A stretch of DNA of 37,571 nt from an uncultured delta proteobacterium (GTDB taxonomy: Bacteria; Myxococcota_A; Polyangia; Polyangiales; Polyangiaceae). A model generated the notes under the pieces. It was not told where the DNA came from, made no database searches, and saw only the letters and a program-made list of their open reading frames with translations. The translations under genes were made by a program, and so were the position numbers. Shown here one piece after another: positions 21,881-30,763 of the stretch. Where the stretch lies: the NCBI GenBank assembly GCA_903892415.1, contig CAITIQ010000367.1:1-37571 (forward strand). Direction: 5' to 3'. Position 1 is the stretch's first letter, and each line of letters opens with the position of its first letter.

Positions 21881-23827
21881 GTGAATTTGTTCATGCAGCG
21901 CTCTGATACGACCGAGTTTCGGAAGCGATTCCGATGGGTCGGGGTGCTTTTCTTGATCGGCTTTTTGGTCTTGATCGGGCGGCTGTTCCAGCTCCAGGTC
22001 CTCGAGGGAGATGAGTTCCACTCGATCGCCGTCGAGAACATCGTGCGGCGCGTCACCCTAGCCACCACTCGCGGTCGCATCGTGGACCGCTATGGGCGCA
22101 TCCTCTCCGACAGTCGGGACTCTTACAATCTGTACGTCGTGCCTCAGAAGCTCGACATGGTGAGCACTTGGCCGAAGCTCGCCGGGCACCTTGGCCTGCA
22201 AGAGGAGGAGCGGGTTCGGCTCGAGACCAAGCTGCTACGCATTCGTGAAGACCCGGAGGACCCGCGGCGAGAGCAGCAGATTCTGTTGAAGGAGGACATC
22301 TCTTGGGAGTCCTTCGTCATCCTCAATCAGCAAGCGCAGGAGCTTCCGGGCGTCGCGGTGGTTGCGGTGCAGGTTCGCTACTACCCGTATGGGTCGGCTG
22401 GAGCCCACGTGCTCGGATACATGGCCGAGGTTTCGGCAGAGACCCTGCCCAAGTTGAAGTCGGCGGGGTATCTCGAGGGAGATCGTTTAGGCGTCGCCGG
22501 GACCGAACGTGCTTGGGAGAACTACCTGCGCGGCACTCGCGGCTGGGAGAAGGTGCTGGTGGACGCACGCGGGCGTCGCAAGCGCGATGACCCGGGCAGC
22601 GTGATTGAGGCCTCCGAGCAGCGAACCGACCCGATCCCCGGGCGCGACTTGCGACTCACTCTCGACGCCGAGCTGCAGGTTGCGATCGAGGCGGCCTTCC
22701 GCGGCGAGTTGGCTGGCGGTGTCGCCGTCGTCGAAGTGAAGACCGGCCGCATCATCGGGCTCCATTCCAAGCCGAGCTTCGATCCCGCTGCACTATCGGG
22801 AGCGTTTGGTCGCGTGGTGCTGCGGGACGCCTTCCGCAAACTCTACAATGACCCGCTCAAGCCTGCGCTCGACAAGACCGTGAGCGGTTCGTATCCGCCC
22901 GGCTCGACCTTCAAACCCTTCACGGCGTTGGCCGCGCTCGAGAAGGGCTTCGTGAGCGCGGCGGCGAGCGTACAGTGTCGCGGCTTCACCAAGTTCGGAC
23001 GCAAGACCTTCGGTTGTACCCACGTGCACGGTGCAACCAACCTGCACCGCGCGATTGGTCAGAGCTGCAACGTCTATTTCTGGAGCTTGGTGACCGAGAA
23101 CCAGGTCGGCATGGACGCGATCGCCGAGATGGGCCAGGAATTTGGCTTCGGTCAGAAGACAGGCCTGGGCATCAACTCGGAAGCCTCAGGCCGCATGCCA
23201 ACCAAAGCGTGGATGACCTACCGCAACAAGGGCCGCTACGTGGAAGGCTTCGCGCTCAACGCGGCGATTGGTCAGGGAGCAACCACCGTCAGCGTGTTGC
23301 AGTTGGCCCTCGCCTATGCGGCTCTCGCCAACGGCGGAACGCTGCACCAACCGCAGCTCGTGCGCGCAGTGGAGACTTCTAACGGTACGGTGGTGCAAGA
23401 GTTCTCTCCTCGCGTGAGGCGGCAACTCAAGGTGGATCCCGAGCACCTGCGGCTGGTTCAGAAGGCGCTGGTTGCGGGCGTAAATGAAGAAGGTGGTACC
23501 GCCTTTCGCGCCCGTATCGAGGGCGTTGACCTCGCCGGCAAGACGGGAACAGCTCAGGTCGGCCACAAGCTGGTGCGCGGTATTGAGGCCGAGCGCCTCG
23601 ATTACTTCAACCGCGATCACGCTTGGTTCGCCGGCTACTCACCGTCCAACTCCCCAGAGGTGGCGATCGTCGTGCTCGTCGAGCACGGCGGCGCGGGTGG
23701 TCGCCACGCTGCTCCCATCGCCTTCCGCGTGATTCGAGCGATGAACGAAATCGCGGCTGCACGAGCTGGTAAGTCCAAGGACCGCACGCCGGCCGCGCGC
23801 CCGAACGACAAGGGAAAGGCGCCATGA
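21881..23827 (+). CDS. mrdA: Penicillin-binding protein 2 (peptidoglycan D,D-transpeptidase)
   Basis: Crosslinks glycan strands made by RodA during elongation. 648 residues: N-terminal membrane helix (about 17-38), the PBP dimerisation/pedestal domain with TRGRIVDRYGR (65-75), and a C-terminal transpeptidase with SxxK = STFK (342-345), SxN = SCN (395-397) and KTGTAQ (554-559). All catalytic residues are present. A short Lys/Pro tail ends the protein. The start is GTG 21881 after a GGAAGGAG ribosome site (21866-21873). It overlaps rodA by four bases (ATGA). Confidence 0.95.
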   Translation: MNLFMQRSDTTEFRKRFRWVGVLFLIGFLVLIGRLFQLQVLEGDEFHSIAVENIVRRVTLATTRGRIVDRYGRILSDSRDSYNLYVVPQKLDMVSTWPKLAGHLGLQEEERVRLETKLLRIREDPEDPRREQQILLKEDISWESFVILNQQAQELPGVAVVAVQVRYYPYGSAGAHVLGYMAEVSAETLPKLKSAGYLEGDRLGVAGTERAWENYLRGTRGWEKVLVDARGRRKRDDPGSVIEASEQRTDPIPGRDLRLTLDAELQVAIEAAFRGELAGGVAVVEVKTGRIIGLHSKPSFDPAALSGAFGRVVLRDAFRKLYNDPLKPALDKTVSGSYPPGSTFKPFTALAALEKGFVSAAASVQCRGFTKFGRKTFGCTHVHGATNLHRAIGQSCNVYFWSLVTENQVGMDAIAEMGQEFGFGQKTGLGINSEASGRMPTKAWMTYRNKGRYVEGFALNAAIGQGATTVSVLQLALAYAALANGGTLHQPQLVRAVETSNGTVVQEFSPRVRRQLKVDPEHLRLVQKALVAGVNEEGGTAFRARIEGVDLAGKTGTAQVGHKLVRGIEAERLDYFNRDHAWFAGYSPSNSPEVAIVVLVEHGGAGGRHAAPIAFRVIRAMNEIAAARAGKSKDRTPAARPNDKGKAP

Positions 23828-24945
23828 TTCGTCAGACCGAGGGGCTCTCCTCCCGCTTTGATTGGCCGCTTTTCATCGCTGCAGCGCTGATTGCGTTGAT
23901 TGGCGTGGTCAATCTCTACTCGGCGACCAGCGTCTACCAAGGTGGTATCGCCGACCGCTACGTGAGCCAGCTCTATTGGTTGCTCGGAGCAGGGGTAGTC
24001 GGTGCCATCGTGTGCGCCTTCGATTACCGCCACATCGAGCGCTACGCTTACGTGATCTACGGCGTGGGCGTCTTTGCGCTGATGATCGTGCTCGTGCTTG
24101 CTCGCGACGTGCGCGGCTCTTCGCGCTGGATCGAGTTCGGCTCCTTCAGGTTTCAGCCGAGCGAGTTCACCAAGCTGTGCTTGATCATCGCGCTGGCCAA
24201 GTTCCTCCACGATGACCCGAAGAACGAAGGGCGCCGCCTCATTGATCTGGCGATCCCAGCGGTCATCACGCTGGTGCCGTTCATCTTGATCATGCGCCAG
24301 CCCGACCTCGGAACAGCGCTCGTGCACCTGTTCACGTTTCTCACTGTTTGCCTGGTTACCAAGGTCAGTCTGAAGAGCATCCTCGGGTTCAGCGTGACGG
24401 CCGGGCTCGGTGCCTACCTCGCTTACCACTTCGTCTTGCTCGACTACCAACGCACGCGAATTGAAGTATTCCTCAACCCTGAGGCCGACATTCTGGGCAA
24501 GGGGTGGCACGCCCACCACGCCAAGGTCGCTATTGGCAACGGCCAGGTAACCGGCAACGGCTACCTCAAAGGCATGCAGAATCAGTTTCACTTCATCCCC
24601 GATCAATCCACCGATTTCCCGTTTCCGGTCTTCGCCGAGGAATGGGGTTTCATCGGCGGGGTGGTGCTGATCCTGCTCTACCTATTTCTTTGTTTGTGGT
24701 CGATCCGTATCGCCTCTCAAGCTCGCGACCGCTTCGGCGTGATTCTGGCCGTGGGCATCACAGCGATGATCTTCTGGCACGCGATCATCAACATCGGCAT
24801 GACCTCCGGTGTGTTGCCGGTGGTGGGCGTGACGTTGCCGCTTTTTTCTTACGGAGGAAGCAGCGTGTCCAACAACGTGCTCGGTCTCGCGCTGCTTATG
24901 AGCGTCTCGATGCGACGGAACATGGTTCGCCCGGATCGGTTCTGA
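23824..24945 (+). CDS. rodA: Rod shape-determining protein RodA (SEDS glycosyltransferase)
   Basis: Polymerises lipid II into glycan strands together with PBP2. 373 residues with about ten membrane helices; SEDS hallmarks GSSRWIEFGSFRFQPSEF (KLCLIIALA follows) and the catalytic-Asp segment QSTDFPFPVFAEEWG (Asp264), and the C-terminal LPLFSYGGSS. The start at ATG 23824 overlaps the mrdA stop. Its last 50 bases overlap the end of the convergent rhomboid gene. Confidence 0.96.
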   Translation: MIRQTEGLSSRFDWPLFIAAALIALIGVVNLYSATSVYQGGIADRYVSQLYWLLGAGVVGAIVCAFDYRHIERYAYVIYGVGVFALMIVLVLARDVRGSSRWIEFGSFRFQPSEFTKLCLIIALAKFLHDDPKNEGRRLIDLAIPAVITLVPFILIMRQPDLGTALVHLFTFLTVCLVTKVSLKSILGFSVTAGLGAYLAYHFVLLDYQRTRIEVFLNPEADILGKGWHAHHAKVAIGNGQVTGNGYLKGMQNQFHFIPDQSTDFPFPVFAEEWGFIGGVVLILLYLFLCLWSIRIASQARDRFGVILAVGITAMIFWHAIINIGMTSGVLPVVGVTLPLFSYGGSSVSNNVLGLALLMSVSMRRNMVRPDRF

Positions 24946-25843
24946 GTTCGGCGCGGAGGCGATCGGGCAACGGGCTCGTCATCGCCAGCGCGATCGAGAG
25001 AATCGACAGCGCCATCAAAACGAAGGCAAACACTCGTGTCACCGTCGACTCGTGAAAGCCTCGTTTGCCGGTGAACCAACCAAAGACCACGCCTGCCGCT
25101 AGCCCGCCTAGGTGGGCGCCGTTGTTGATCGAGAAGCCCGCGTTGGCCGCGTTGACCATGAAGCCAAACATCACGGCGTAGGCTACGCCGCGCCAAGCGA
25201 AGGTCTTCCAGCGCGGGTCTTTGCGGCGCAGGAGCACGCCGAGAATGAGCCCGAGCAAGCCAAAGATCCCGCCGCTCGCCCCCATGGTTTGCACGGGCGG
25301 CCAATGAAAGAGCTTCACCGTCACTACGTTGACCGCAAAGCCGAACGCGCCGGAGAGCACAAACGCGACGATCACCCGATAGGGCCCGACGAAGCGCCCG
25401 CCCATTCGAATCAGGTCCCCGAGCCCGAGCATATTCATGCCGAAGTGAACCAGCCCGTAGTGCGCAAACACCGCAGAAACCAAGCGCAGCGGCTCTTGCG
25501 ACACGATGCTGGTGGAGAACGCCCCCAGCTTGAAGGCGTTTACGGTGCCACCCGCCGAGAACAACGGAAAGCCAAAGCCGCTGCGCAACGCCAGCATCAC
25601 CTGCAAGCCAAACACCACCGAGCAAAGCCCACCGATGAAAAGCAAGGCGAAGTGTGCTGCCTCGCGCTCCTCGGTCTCGTCGGCGTCCCGCGGCTCTTTT
25701 CCCGCATGCAGTGGCCGACCCTTCGTCACCTTGACGCTGCGCGCAGCGGCGTGGGCACCGATTTCGGCTCCACATCGAATACAACGGTCGAAGGCTGCGT
25801 CATTCAAGGCGCCGCAAGCGCAGCGAACCTCAGGCGAACTCAT
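24896..25843 (-). CDS. Rhomboid-family intramembrane serine protease with N-terminal zinc ribbon
   Basis: 315 residues from ATG 25843 (a GTG at 25858 would add five). Seen: a two-CxC/CxxC zinc ribbon at the N-terminus (Cys8, Cys10, Cys21, Cys24), an acidic linker, six or seven membrane helices, the HxxxN motif HFGMN (133-137), the nucleophile GASGG (Ser190) and the catalytic His in AHLGG (His244). All residues for activity are therefore present. Rhomboids cleave single-pass membrane proteins within the bilayer; the substrate is unknown. It converges on rodA with a 50-base coding overlap. Confidence 0.9.
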   Translation of the reverse strand: MSSPEVRCACGALNDAAFDRCIRCGAEIGAHAAARSVKVTKGRPLHAGKEPRDADETEEREAAHFALLFIGGLCSVVFGLQVMLALRSGFGFPLFSAGGTVNAFKLGAFSTSIVSQEPLRLVSAVFAHYGLVHFGMNMLGLGDLIRMGGRFVGPYRVIVAFVLSGAFGFAVNVVTVKLFHWPPVQTMGASGGIFGLLGLILGVLLRRKDPRWKTFAWRGVAYAVMFGFMVNAANAGFSINNGAHLGGLAAGVVFGWFTGKRGFHESTVTRVFAFVLMALSILSIALAMTSPLPDRLRAELRTDPGEPCSVASRRS

Positions 25844-26097
25844 GAGGCTGTGTAGCACTGCTCGCTGCGGTTGGGGTCAAGCCAACGTTGCACGCTCAAG
25901 TGTGCGTGATGAGCGTAAGGTTGCGGCCGGGCCTCCGTTCTTGGGAGGTGACGCACGAACTCCCCAATTCGGCTCGCTCGGCGAGGTCCTGGTCGAAAGG
26001 CCGGCCGATTGCCGTTGTTGTCAGTGGGAGGCCCTGGCGAGGTGGCCGGCGTCACCATCGGTTGGCTGTTTTTGAGCAAGCCGCGCTGCGGGCGGCT
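25844..26097. promoter_or_regulatory. Divergent region between rhomboid and sigma-factor genes
   Basis: 254 bases that must hold both start signals. An open frame reads from 25888 into the sigma gene, but the added residues are Arg-rich and unlike sigma factors. I see no clear ECF-type AAC...CGT pair or sigma-70 hexamers. Confidence 0.3.
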
Positions 26098-26727
26098 ATG
26101 GTGCCATTCGTGGTTTCGCCCCGCCTTCCGCCCGAGGACGAACGTCGCCTATGCGAGGCGGCAAAGTCCGGAGATCGCAAGGCGTTAGGCGTGCTCCTGC
26201 GGAACTACGGCCCAATACTTTACCGAGCCGTCCTGTTGCCGCGACTGGGCAGTGAGGCCGTCGCACAGGACGCCTTGGCCGAGACGTACGCTCGGGTGGT
26301 AGAGCGGTTCTCCCAATTTTCCTGGCAGGACTGTGGCGTTTATCCTTGGTTGCGCGTGGTCGCCCTCCGCATCGCGCTCGACATTCTGCGCTCCAAGAAG
26401 CGCGAGACCCTCTTCCAGCCCGAAGACATTGCGCGTGAGATCGAGCGGTCGGAGTCGGGCATGGCCAGCTCTCCCGACGTGGATGTGTTGGCGGCGCGCG
26501 ACCTCGAAACGTCGAAGGCCCGCGTAGAGGCGGCCCTCGCCAAGCTCAACCCGCGCTACGAGCGGGCAATTCGGTTACGTGTGATCGAGGAGCGCCCGCG
26601 TGAAGAGGTAGCACGCGAACTTGGTGTTTCAGTGAGTACGTTCGACGTCGTATTGCACCGCGCGCTCACGGCCCTCAAGAAAGCCGTAGCCGCAGATGCG
26701 GCTCCCGGAGAGGAGGCTATTTCATGA
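26098..26727 (+). CDS. ECF-type RNA polymerase sigma factor
   Basis: 209 residues from ATG 26098. Seen: a sigma region-2 domain (about 25-100: NYGPILYRAVLLPRLG, AQDALAETYARV, YPWLRVVALRIALDILRS, the -10 recognition helix) and a sigma region-4 helix-turn-helix (about 140-195: LNPRYERAIRLRVIEERPRE, then VARELGVSVSTFDVVLHRAL). There is no sigma-3 domain, so it is of the extracytoplasmic-function group. A short acidic linker joins the two domains. The stop overlaps the next gene (ATGA), whose product is a candidate anti-sigma factor. Confidence 0.88.
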   Translation: MVPFVVSPRLPPEDERRLCEAAKSGDRKALGVLLRNYGPILYRAVLLPRLGSEAVAQDALAETYARVVERFSQFSWQDCGVYPWLRVVALRIALDILRSKKRETLFQPEDIAREIERSESGMASSPDVDVLAARDLETSKARVEAALAKLNPRYERAIRLRVIEERPREEVARELGVSVSTFDVVLHRALTALKKAVAADAAPGEEAIS

Positions 26728-27464
26728 GCGCCCGCGACAAGCACAACGGCCAGAATTCGCGCGAGCAAGAGGAAGACCTCGAGGCGGAACTCGCTGCGGA
26801 CGCGTCGGCTGATGAATTCGCATCGAGCCATGAGTCTGCACTGATCGAAGCGCTTGCGTTGGCCCTTCGTCCGACCGAGCTGTCGGCCGCGGTGCACGAT
26901 GAGATCCTCGCGCGGGTCCTGGCCGAGCCGACCGCTGCAGAGCCTGTTTCGCTCGCCGGCGCTGTAGCGGCAGCAGCGTCCGACTTGCAGGAGCCCGAGG
27001 CTGACGGGCGCGAGCAGCGCGAGGCCGTGCGCCTGCGCGAAGCGCTCGCAAGCGCCGATGAGACGCACCCGTTGGTCGTGCTGGCGGAGGCCACGCGCAA
27101 CGCTGCTCGTCCGCGTTCGATCTCGGCGGAGCAAAGCGAAGCAAGGCTCAAATCCGCACTGAAGGCCCCCTCCAAGGTGGTTTTCTTGCGGGCTGTTACT
27201 GTGGTCACCGTGCTCACCGCTGCGGCCGCGGCAGCGTTGCTCTACTTCGCCAAACCAACGGTAGCGCCGCCAGAAGCCACTCTGGTGGCGCCGTCGGCCG
27301 TCGAATTCCTTCCCGGCATGGCCGAATCCCGTTCGACGTCGCCGCTCTTCGCCCCGGAAGATTTTCCGCGTGAGGGTGGTCAGAGCGCGCGCATCGATCG
27401 CATCAGCAACGCACGCGAGGCGGATCTTCGCCAAAATCGCTTCGTCGCTTGGGGGGTGCCATGA
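26724..27464 (+). CDS. Single-pass membrane protein, putative anti-sigma factor
   Basis: 246 residues, not recognised as a family. Seen: an acidic, Ala/Glu-rich helical N-terminal part (1-150), one membrane helix (about 153-176, FLRAVTVVTVLTAAAAAALLY) preceded by positive residues, hence cytosolic N-terminus, and a 70-residue outer part ending LRQNRFVAWGVP. There is no zinc-finger His-x3-Cys-x2-Cys motif. Translational coupling to an ECF sigma gene upstream and a lipoprotein downstream is the only basis for the anti-sigma suggestion. Confidence 0.65.
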   Translation: MSARDKHNGQNSREQEEDLEAELAADASADEFASSHESALIEALALALRPTELSAAVHDEILARVLAEPTAAEPVSLAGAVAAAASDLQEPEADGREQREAVRLREALASADETHPLVVLAEATRNAARPRSISAEQSEARLKSALKAPSKVVFLRAVTVVTVLTAAAAAALLYFAKPTVAPPEATLVAPSAVEFLPGMAESRSTSPLFAPEDFPREGGQSARIDRISNAREADLRQNRFVAWGVP

Positions 27465-28084
27465 GCGACTCCTTCCACAGTCGAACGTTCAAAGGTGCCA
27501 CTCTCGCCTGGTTGTTCTCCGCTTGTTTGCTTTGGGGTTGCGCGGACCAGCGTGAGTCCCCTCGCGCTGGGACTTCTGCAGCGGCCTCCACGCGCAGCGA
27601 CAAGAGCGGCCGCGCGCCAGTGTCGGACGAGCTGATGGCCTTCCTTTCCAAGGCCCGCGCGGCTCATCACAAGGCCGATCTGCAAGAGGCGAAGGAAGAT
27701 CTGCCCGGTGCGATTGTAGCGGTTCGCTCCATCGTCGCGGGGCCACACCCCAGGACCAGCCCCGAGCTACGCGAGGTCTTGGCTGATGCCTACGCCCGTT
27801 TGGCCGATCTCGAGAGCCGCGTGGGCAACTTCGACAAGGCCCTCGAGGAAGTCGCGAGCGGACTAACGCAAGCGCAGGAAGTCTCGCATTATCGTGGGCA
27901 TTTGTTCGAGACCAAGGGGCTCGTGCATGAGCGCAGGATGGCGGCCTACGCAGCAGCTGGCAGCAAAGACAAGGCAGCGGCAGAGCGAGAGGCGGCTCTG
28001 GCAGCCTTCGAGCAGGCCATCGCTATCCAGGATGAGGTGATCCAGAAACTGTTGCCATCGCCGTCCCCGACGGCGCTCCCTTGA
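27461..28084 (+). CDS. Putative lipoprotein with TPR-like helices
   Basis: 207 residues from ATG 27461, overlapping the previous stop (ATGA). The signal peptide with hydrophobic core GATLAWLFSACLLWG is followed by Cys27; the lipobox L-W-G-C has an unusual Trp at -2. After a Ser/Ala linker, the rest is alpha-helical with a TPR-like rhythm (LREVLADAYARLADLESRVG, FDKALEEVASGL). Probably an envelope lipoprotein modified by Lgt and working with the sigma/membrane pair, perhaps as the sensor. A weak stem (CTACTC/GAGTAG, 28096-28116) follows the stop. Confidence 0.75.
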   Translation: MSDSFHSRTFKGATLAWLFSACLLWGCADQRESPRAGTSAAASTRSDKSGRAPVSDELMAFLSKARAAHHKADLQEAKEDLPGAIVAVRSIVAGPHPRTSPELREVLADAYARLADLESRVGNFDKALEEVASGLTQAQEVSHYRGHLFETKGLVHERRMAAYAAAGSKDKAAAEREAALAAFEQAIAIQDEVIQKLLPSPSPTALP

Positions 28085-28178
28085 TACGCAGCAGACTACT
28101 CAACGCCAAAGAGTAGCCTTTGAGGAGCGTGATGTTAGCATCACCGCTTACCCTCGCTACGAAGGGCGCTCCCGCTTA

Positions 28179-30545
28179 ATGGCTCGGCTGTTCCGCCTCA
28201 TCCCAGACGTCGACTACAAGAAACTGCCGCTCAACCCGGTGGAAGGCACTGTCTTCCTCAGGGTAGACGGGCAATTGGCCGAACCGGAGATCGCAAAGGC
28301 GACGGGTTTTCACGCCGAGACTGTGCAAAAAGCGCTCGACCGTTTGGTTGAACTCGGTGCGATTGCGCTCGTCGACAAGGCGAAGGACCAAGCCGAACGA
28401 ACGGTCAAGATGGCCACGGGGCTCGCCCTCGGTGGAAACCTCGGCAAGGGAGAACGTTACGACGCCAAGCTGCTCGGGGAGGACATCGAGCTCGATGTCG
28501 ACCGCAAGAAGGTCATCCTCGATGCGGCCGCACGGCTGGAGAAGCTGAACTTCTACGAGCTGCTCGGTCTGCACCGCCTGGTCGACAAGAAGGAAGTCAA
28601 AGCGGCTTACTACGCGGTCGCTCCCGAGTTCCACCCGGACAAATTCTTCCAGCGCAAGCTCGGTAGCTACAAGAGCAAGATCGAGGCGATCTTCGCGCGG
28701 CTCACGCTCGCGCACGACACGCTCTCGTCTGCGCAACGCCGCGCCGAGTACGACGAGTACCTCGCGACGCTGGAGCAAGGTCGGCGCGCCGAGTCGCTGA
28801 TGGACTCTTCGCACGACGCCATTCGCGAGGCCCAGGCGCTGATCGAGGCCGAGGCAAAGCGGGCCGCGGACGCTGCCGACAAGGTCCAGAAGGACAAGGA
28901 CCTCGCTGACCGCAAGCGAGCCTTGGCTGCGAAGCTCGGTCCGCGCGCCGCAGCGAAGCCGGGCGGAGCATCGGCGCCCAACATCCCGCAGATGGATCCG
29001 CGGGCCGCCGCTGAAGCTCTGCGTGTTCGCTATGAGTACGCCAAGGAGCAAGCCGCAAAGGCGCAACTCGAGAGCAGCTTGGAGAAGGGGCGCCTCGCCG
29101 CCGTTCAAGGGGACTGGGCGGGGGCCGCAAACTTGTTCCGCATCGCGGCGACCCTTGCGCCCTCCAACCCTGACGTTCAACGAGAGGCGAACCAGGTGCT
29201 CACGCAGGCAGCCGTGCATCTCGCGGAGACCTTTGCCAAGTTGGGCGAGTTCGAGCTGCAGCAAGAGCGCTGGTTTGAGGCTGCCGCCAATCTGTTGAAG
29301 GCCTGTGCGGGTCGTCCCGAGGACGCTCGTCTTCACGAACGTGCGGCGTATGCAGCCTTCAAGGAAGGCTCCAACCCGAAGCGCGCGGCAGAGTTGGCGC
29401 GGCGAGCCGTCGAGTTGTCTCCCAAGACGCCTCAGTTTCGCGTGACCTTGGCCTATTCGTACGCAGCCGGCGGGCTCGCACAAAGCGCCAAGAACGAGCT
29501 GGACCGCGCGCTCGAGATCGCACCCAAGAATGAAGCTGTGATCGAGCTGGTCAGCGCTGGACGGGAACTCGTCGCCGGGCTGCTCTCACGAGCGAGCGAA
29601 AAGCAGGCGAGCAAGCCCGCGGAGCCGAGCCCTCCCACGCCAGCCACCGGGCTACCGGCTTTCCTTCCTCCAACCGCGTTGAACGCTCCCGCGGGACAGC
29701 CAGCGGGCTACCCGGCGCCTCCACAGGCTTCGCCGTACGCCGCCCCGTCGGGCGCTTACGCTCAGCCGGCCGCTGGGTATCCGGGCGCTGCAGCCGCGGC
29801 CGGCTACGCGCAGCATAACGCCCAACAGGCTCAGCCCAACTTCAACTCAGCGTCAACGCAAGGGCAGTACCCTCAGCCAGCGGCCGCTTATCCGCAGCCG
29901 CAAGCGGCTCAGTACCCCAATCACGCGCAGTCCGCGTATCCCGCTGCTCAGCAATACCCGGCCGCCCAGCAATACCCGGCCGCCCAGCAACCTGCTGGTG
30001 GTCAGTACTCCCAGCCTGCCTACCCACAGGGGCAGTTCCCCCAAGGTCAGTACACGCAGGCTTACCCTCAGGCCAACCAGGGCTTCGCAGCAAACGCTCC
30101 CCCACAAGGCCAGCCTCAACCAAACTACAATCAGGGCTACCCGGCCCAGCAGGTGCAGGGGAATTACGCTCAGCCAGGCGCGGCCTACACCTACCGACCG
30201 GGCCCGTACACTGCCCAGCCCAACGCTCCGGCGCAGTCGCCTCAGGCCTACGCTGGAGGCGGAGCTTCCTACGGGCCTGGCTACGCTGCGGCATCCAACG
30301 CCTACCCAGGGATGGCGCCGGGCCAGACACAACCTCCCCAAGGGCACGCGCCCCAACCCACGCACCAGCAACCCTCGCCAACATTTGGGCCAGCTCCGTC
30401 CTCCCCGCCTCCCGCACAAACTCAAGCGGAGCCCGCGCCAGAGCAGGTTCAGATGCCAAGCCCAATGACGCCCGCTAAAACCAGCCCACCTGCGGGGCGT
30501 CCATCCGGCGCCTACAGTGTGGTGCCAGAACCTCGGAAAAAGTAG
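28179..30545 (+). CDS. J-domain (DnaJ-like) / TPR protein with disordered Gln/Tyr/Pro/Ala-rich tail
   Basis: 788 residues. In order: a small helical module at about 15-65 (LNPVEGTVFLRVDGQLAEPEIAK.. pattern; DUF4388/wHTH-like), a J domain at about 122-195 with the essential HPD (152-154), a Lys/Ala/Glu helical region, TPR-like repeats at about 280-470, and from about 485 a low-complexity tail rich in Pro, Gln, Tyr, Ala and Gly. J domains stimulate the ATPase of Hsp70; the dnaK-like gene follows 218 bases downstream, so the two are presumably partners. It lacks the Gly/Phe, zinc-finger and client-binding domains of true DnaJ, so it is a specialised co-chaperone. No ribosome site is obvious before ATG 28179. 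Confidence 0.86.
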   Translation: MARLFRLIPDVDYKKLPLNPVEGTVFLRVDGQLAEPEIAKATGFHAETVQKALDRLVELGAIALVDKAKDQAERTVKMATGLALGGNLGKGERYDAKLLGEDIELDVDRKKVILDAAARLEKLNFYELLGLHRLVDKKEVKAAYYAVAPEFHPDKFFQRKLGSYKSKIEAIFARLTLAHDTLSSAQRRAEYDEYLATLEQGRRAESLMDSSHDAIREAQALIEAEAKRAADAADKVQKDKDLADRKRALAAKLGPRAAAKPGGASAPNIPQMDPRAAAEALRVRYEYAKEQAAKAQLESSLEKGRLAAVQGDWAGAANLFRIAATLAPSNPDVQREANQVLTQAAVHLAETFAKLGEFELQQERWFEAAANLLKACAGRPEDARLHERAAYAAFKEGSNPKRAAELARRAVELSPKTPQFRVTLAYSYAAGGLAQSAKNELDRALEIAPKNEAVIELVSAGRELVAGLLSRASEKQASKPAEPSPPTPATGLPAFLPPTALNAPAGQPAGYPAPPQASPYAAPSGAYAQPAAGYPGAAAAAGYAQHNAQQAQPNFNSASTQGQYPQPAAAYPQPQAAQYPNHAQSAYPAAQQYPAAQQYPAAQQPAGGQYSQPAYPQGQFPQGQYTQAYPQANQGFAANAPPQGQPQPNYNQGYPAQQVQGNYAQPGAAYTYRPGPYTAQPNAPAQSPQAYAGGGASYGPGYAAASNAYPGMAPGQTQPPQGHAPQPTHQQPSPTFGPAPSSPPPAQTQAEPAPEQVQMPSPMTPAKTSPPAGRPSGAYSVVPEPRKK
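29949..29990 (+). repeat. 18-base tandem repeat in the tail of the J-domain gene
   Basis: Unit CAGCAATACCCGGCCGCC at 29949-29966 and 29967-29984, with a partial third copy; it encodes QQYPAA repeats. In frame, so copy number can change without breaking the gene. Confidence 0.85.
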
Positions 30546-30653
30546 GCGGAGTGGCGGGTCGCCCTTCGAGGCTTCACTTCGTCGGAGCCGGCAAACCGTC
30601 CGGCAATTTTGCAAAACTCTCGCCTTGCCTCCCAAACCCGTGTGATGCTTCGC

Positions 30654-30676
30654 GCGAGCGGTCAAAGAACGCTCGC
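30654..30676. promoter_or_regulatory. Inverted repeat with nine-base spacer upstream of the dnaK-like gene
   Basis: GCGAGCG (30654-30660), GTCAAAGAA, CGCTCGC (30670-30676), 88 bases before the start codon. The arm-spacer geometry is like a CIRCE operator but the arm sequence is not. A second stem, CGCCAG/CTGGCG (30689-30706), follows. No heat-shock promoter hexamers were found with confidence in this 218-base gap. Confidence 0.4.
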
Positions 30677-30763
30677 TGCTTAACAAGTCGCCAGTTGCCC
30701 CTGGCGATCGATCCGCCAGTCGCTCGTTAGTCGCGTAGAAGCGCGCAAACTCAGAGGAAATCG

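Noticed and set aside
25888..26097. 70-residue N-terminal extension of the sigma factor
   Set aside because: Arg/Trp-rich, no similarity to sigma regions, and no ribosome site; ATG 26098 starts just before region 2.
30654..30676. Calling this inverted repeat a CIRCE operator
   Set aside because: Only the nine-base spacing fits; the arms lack the TTAGCACTC/GAGTGCTAA sequence.
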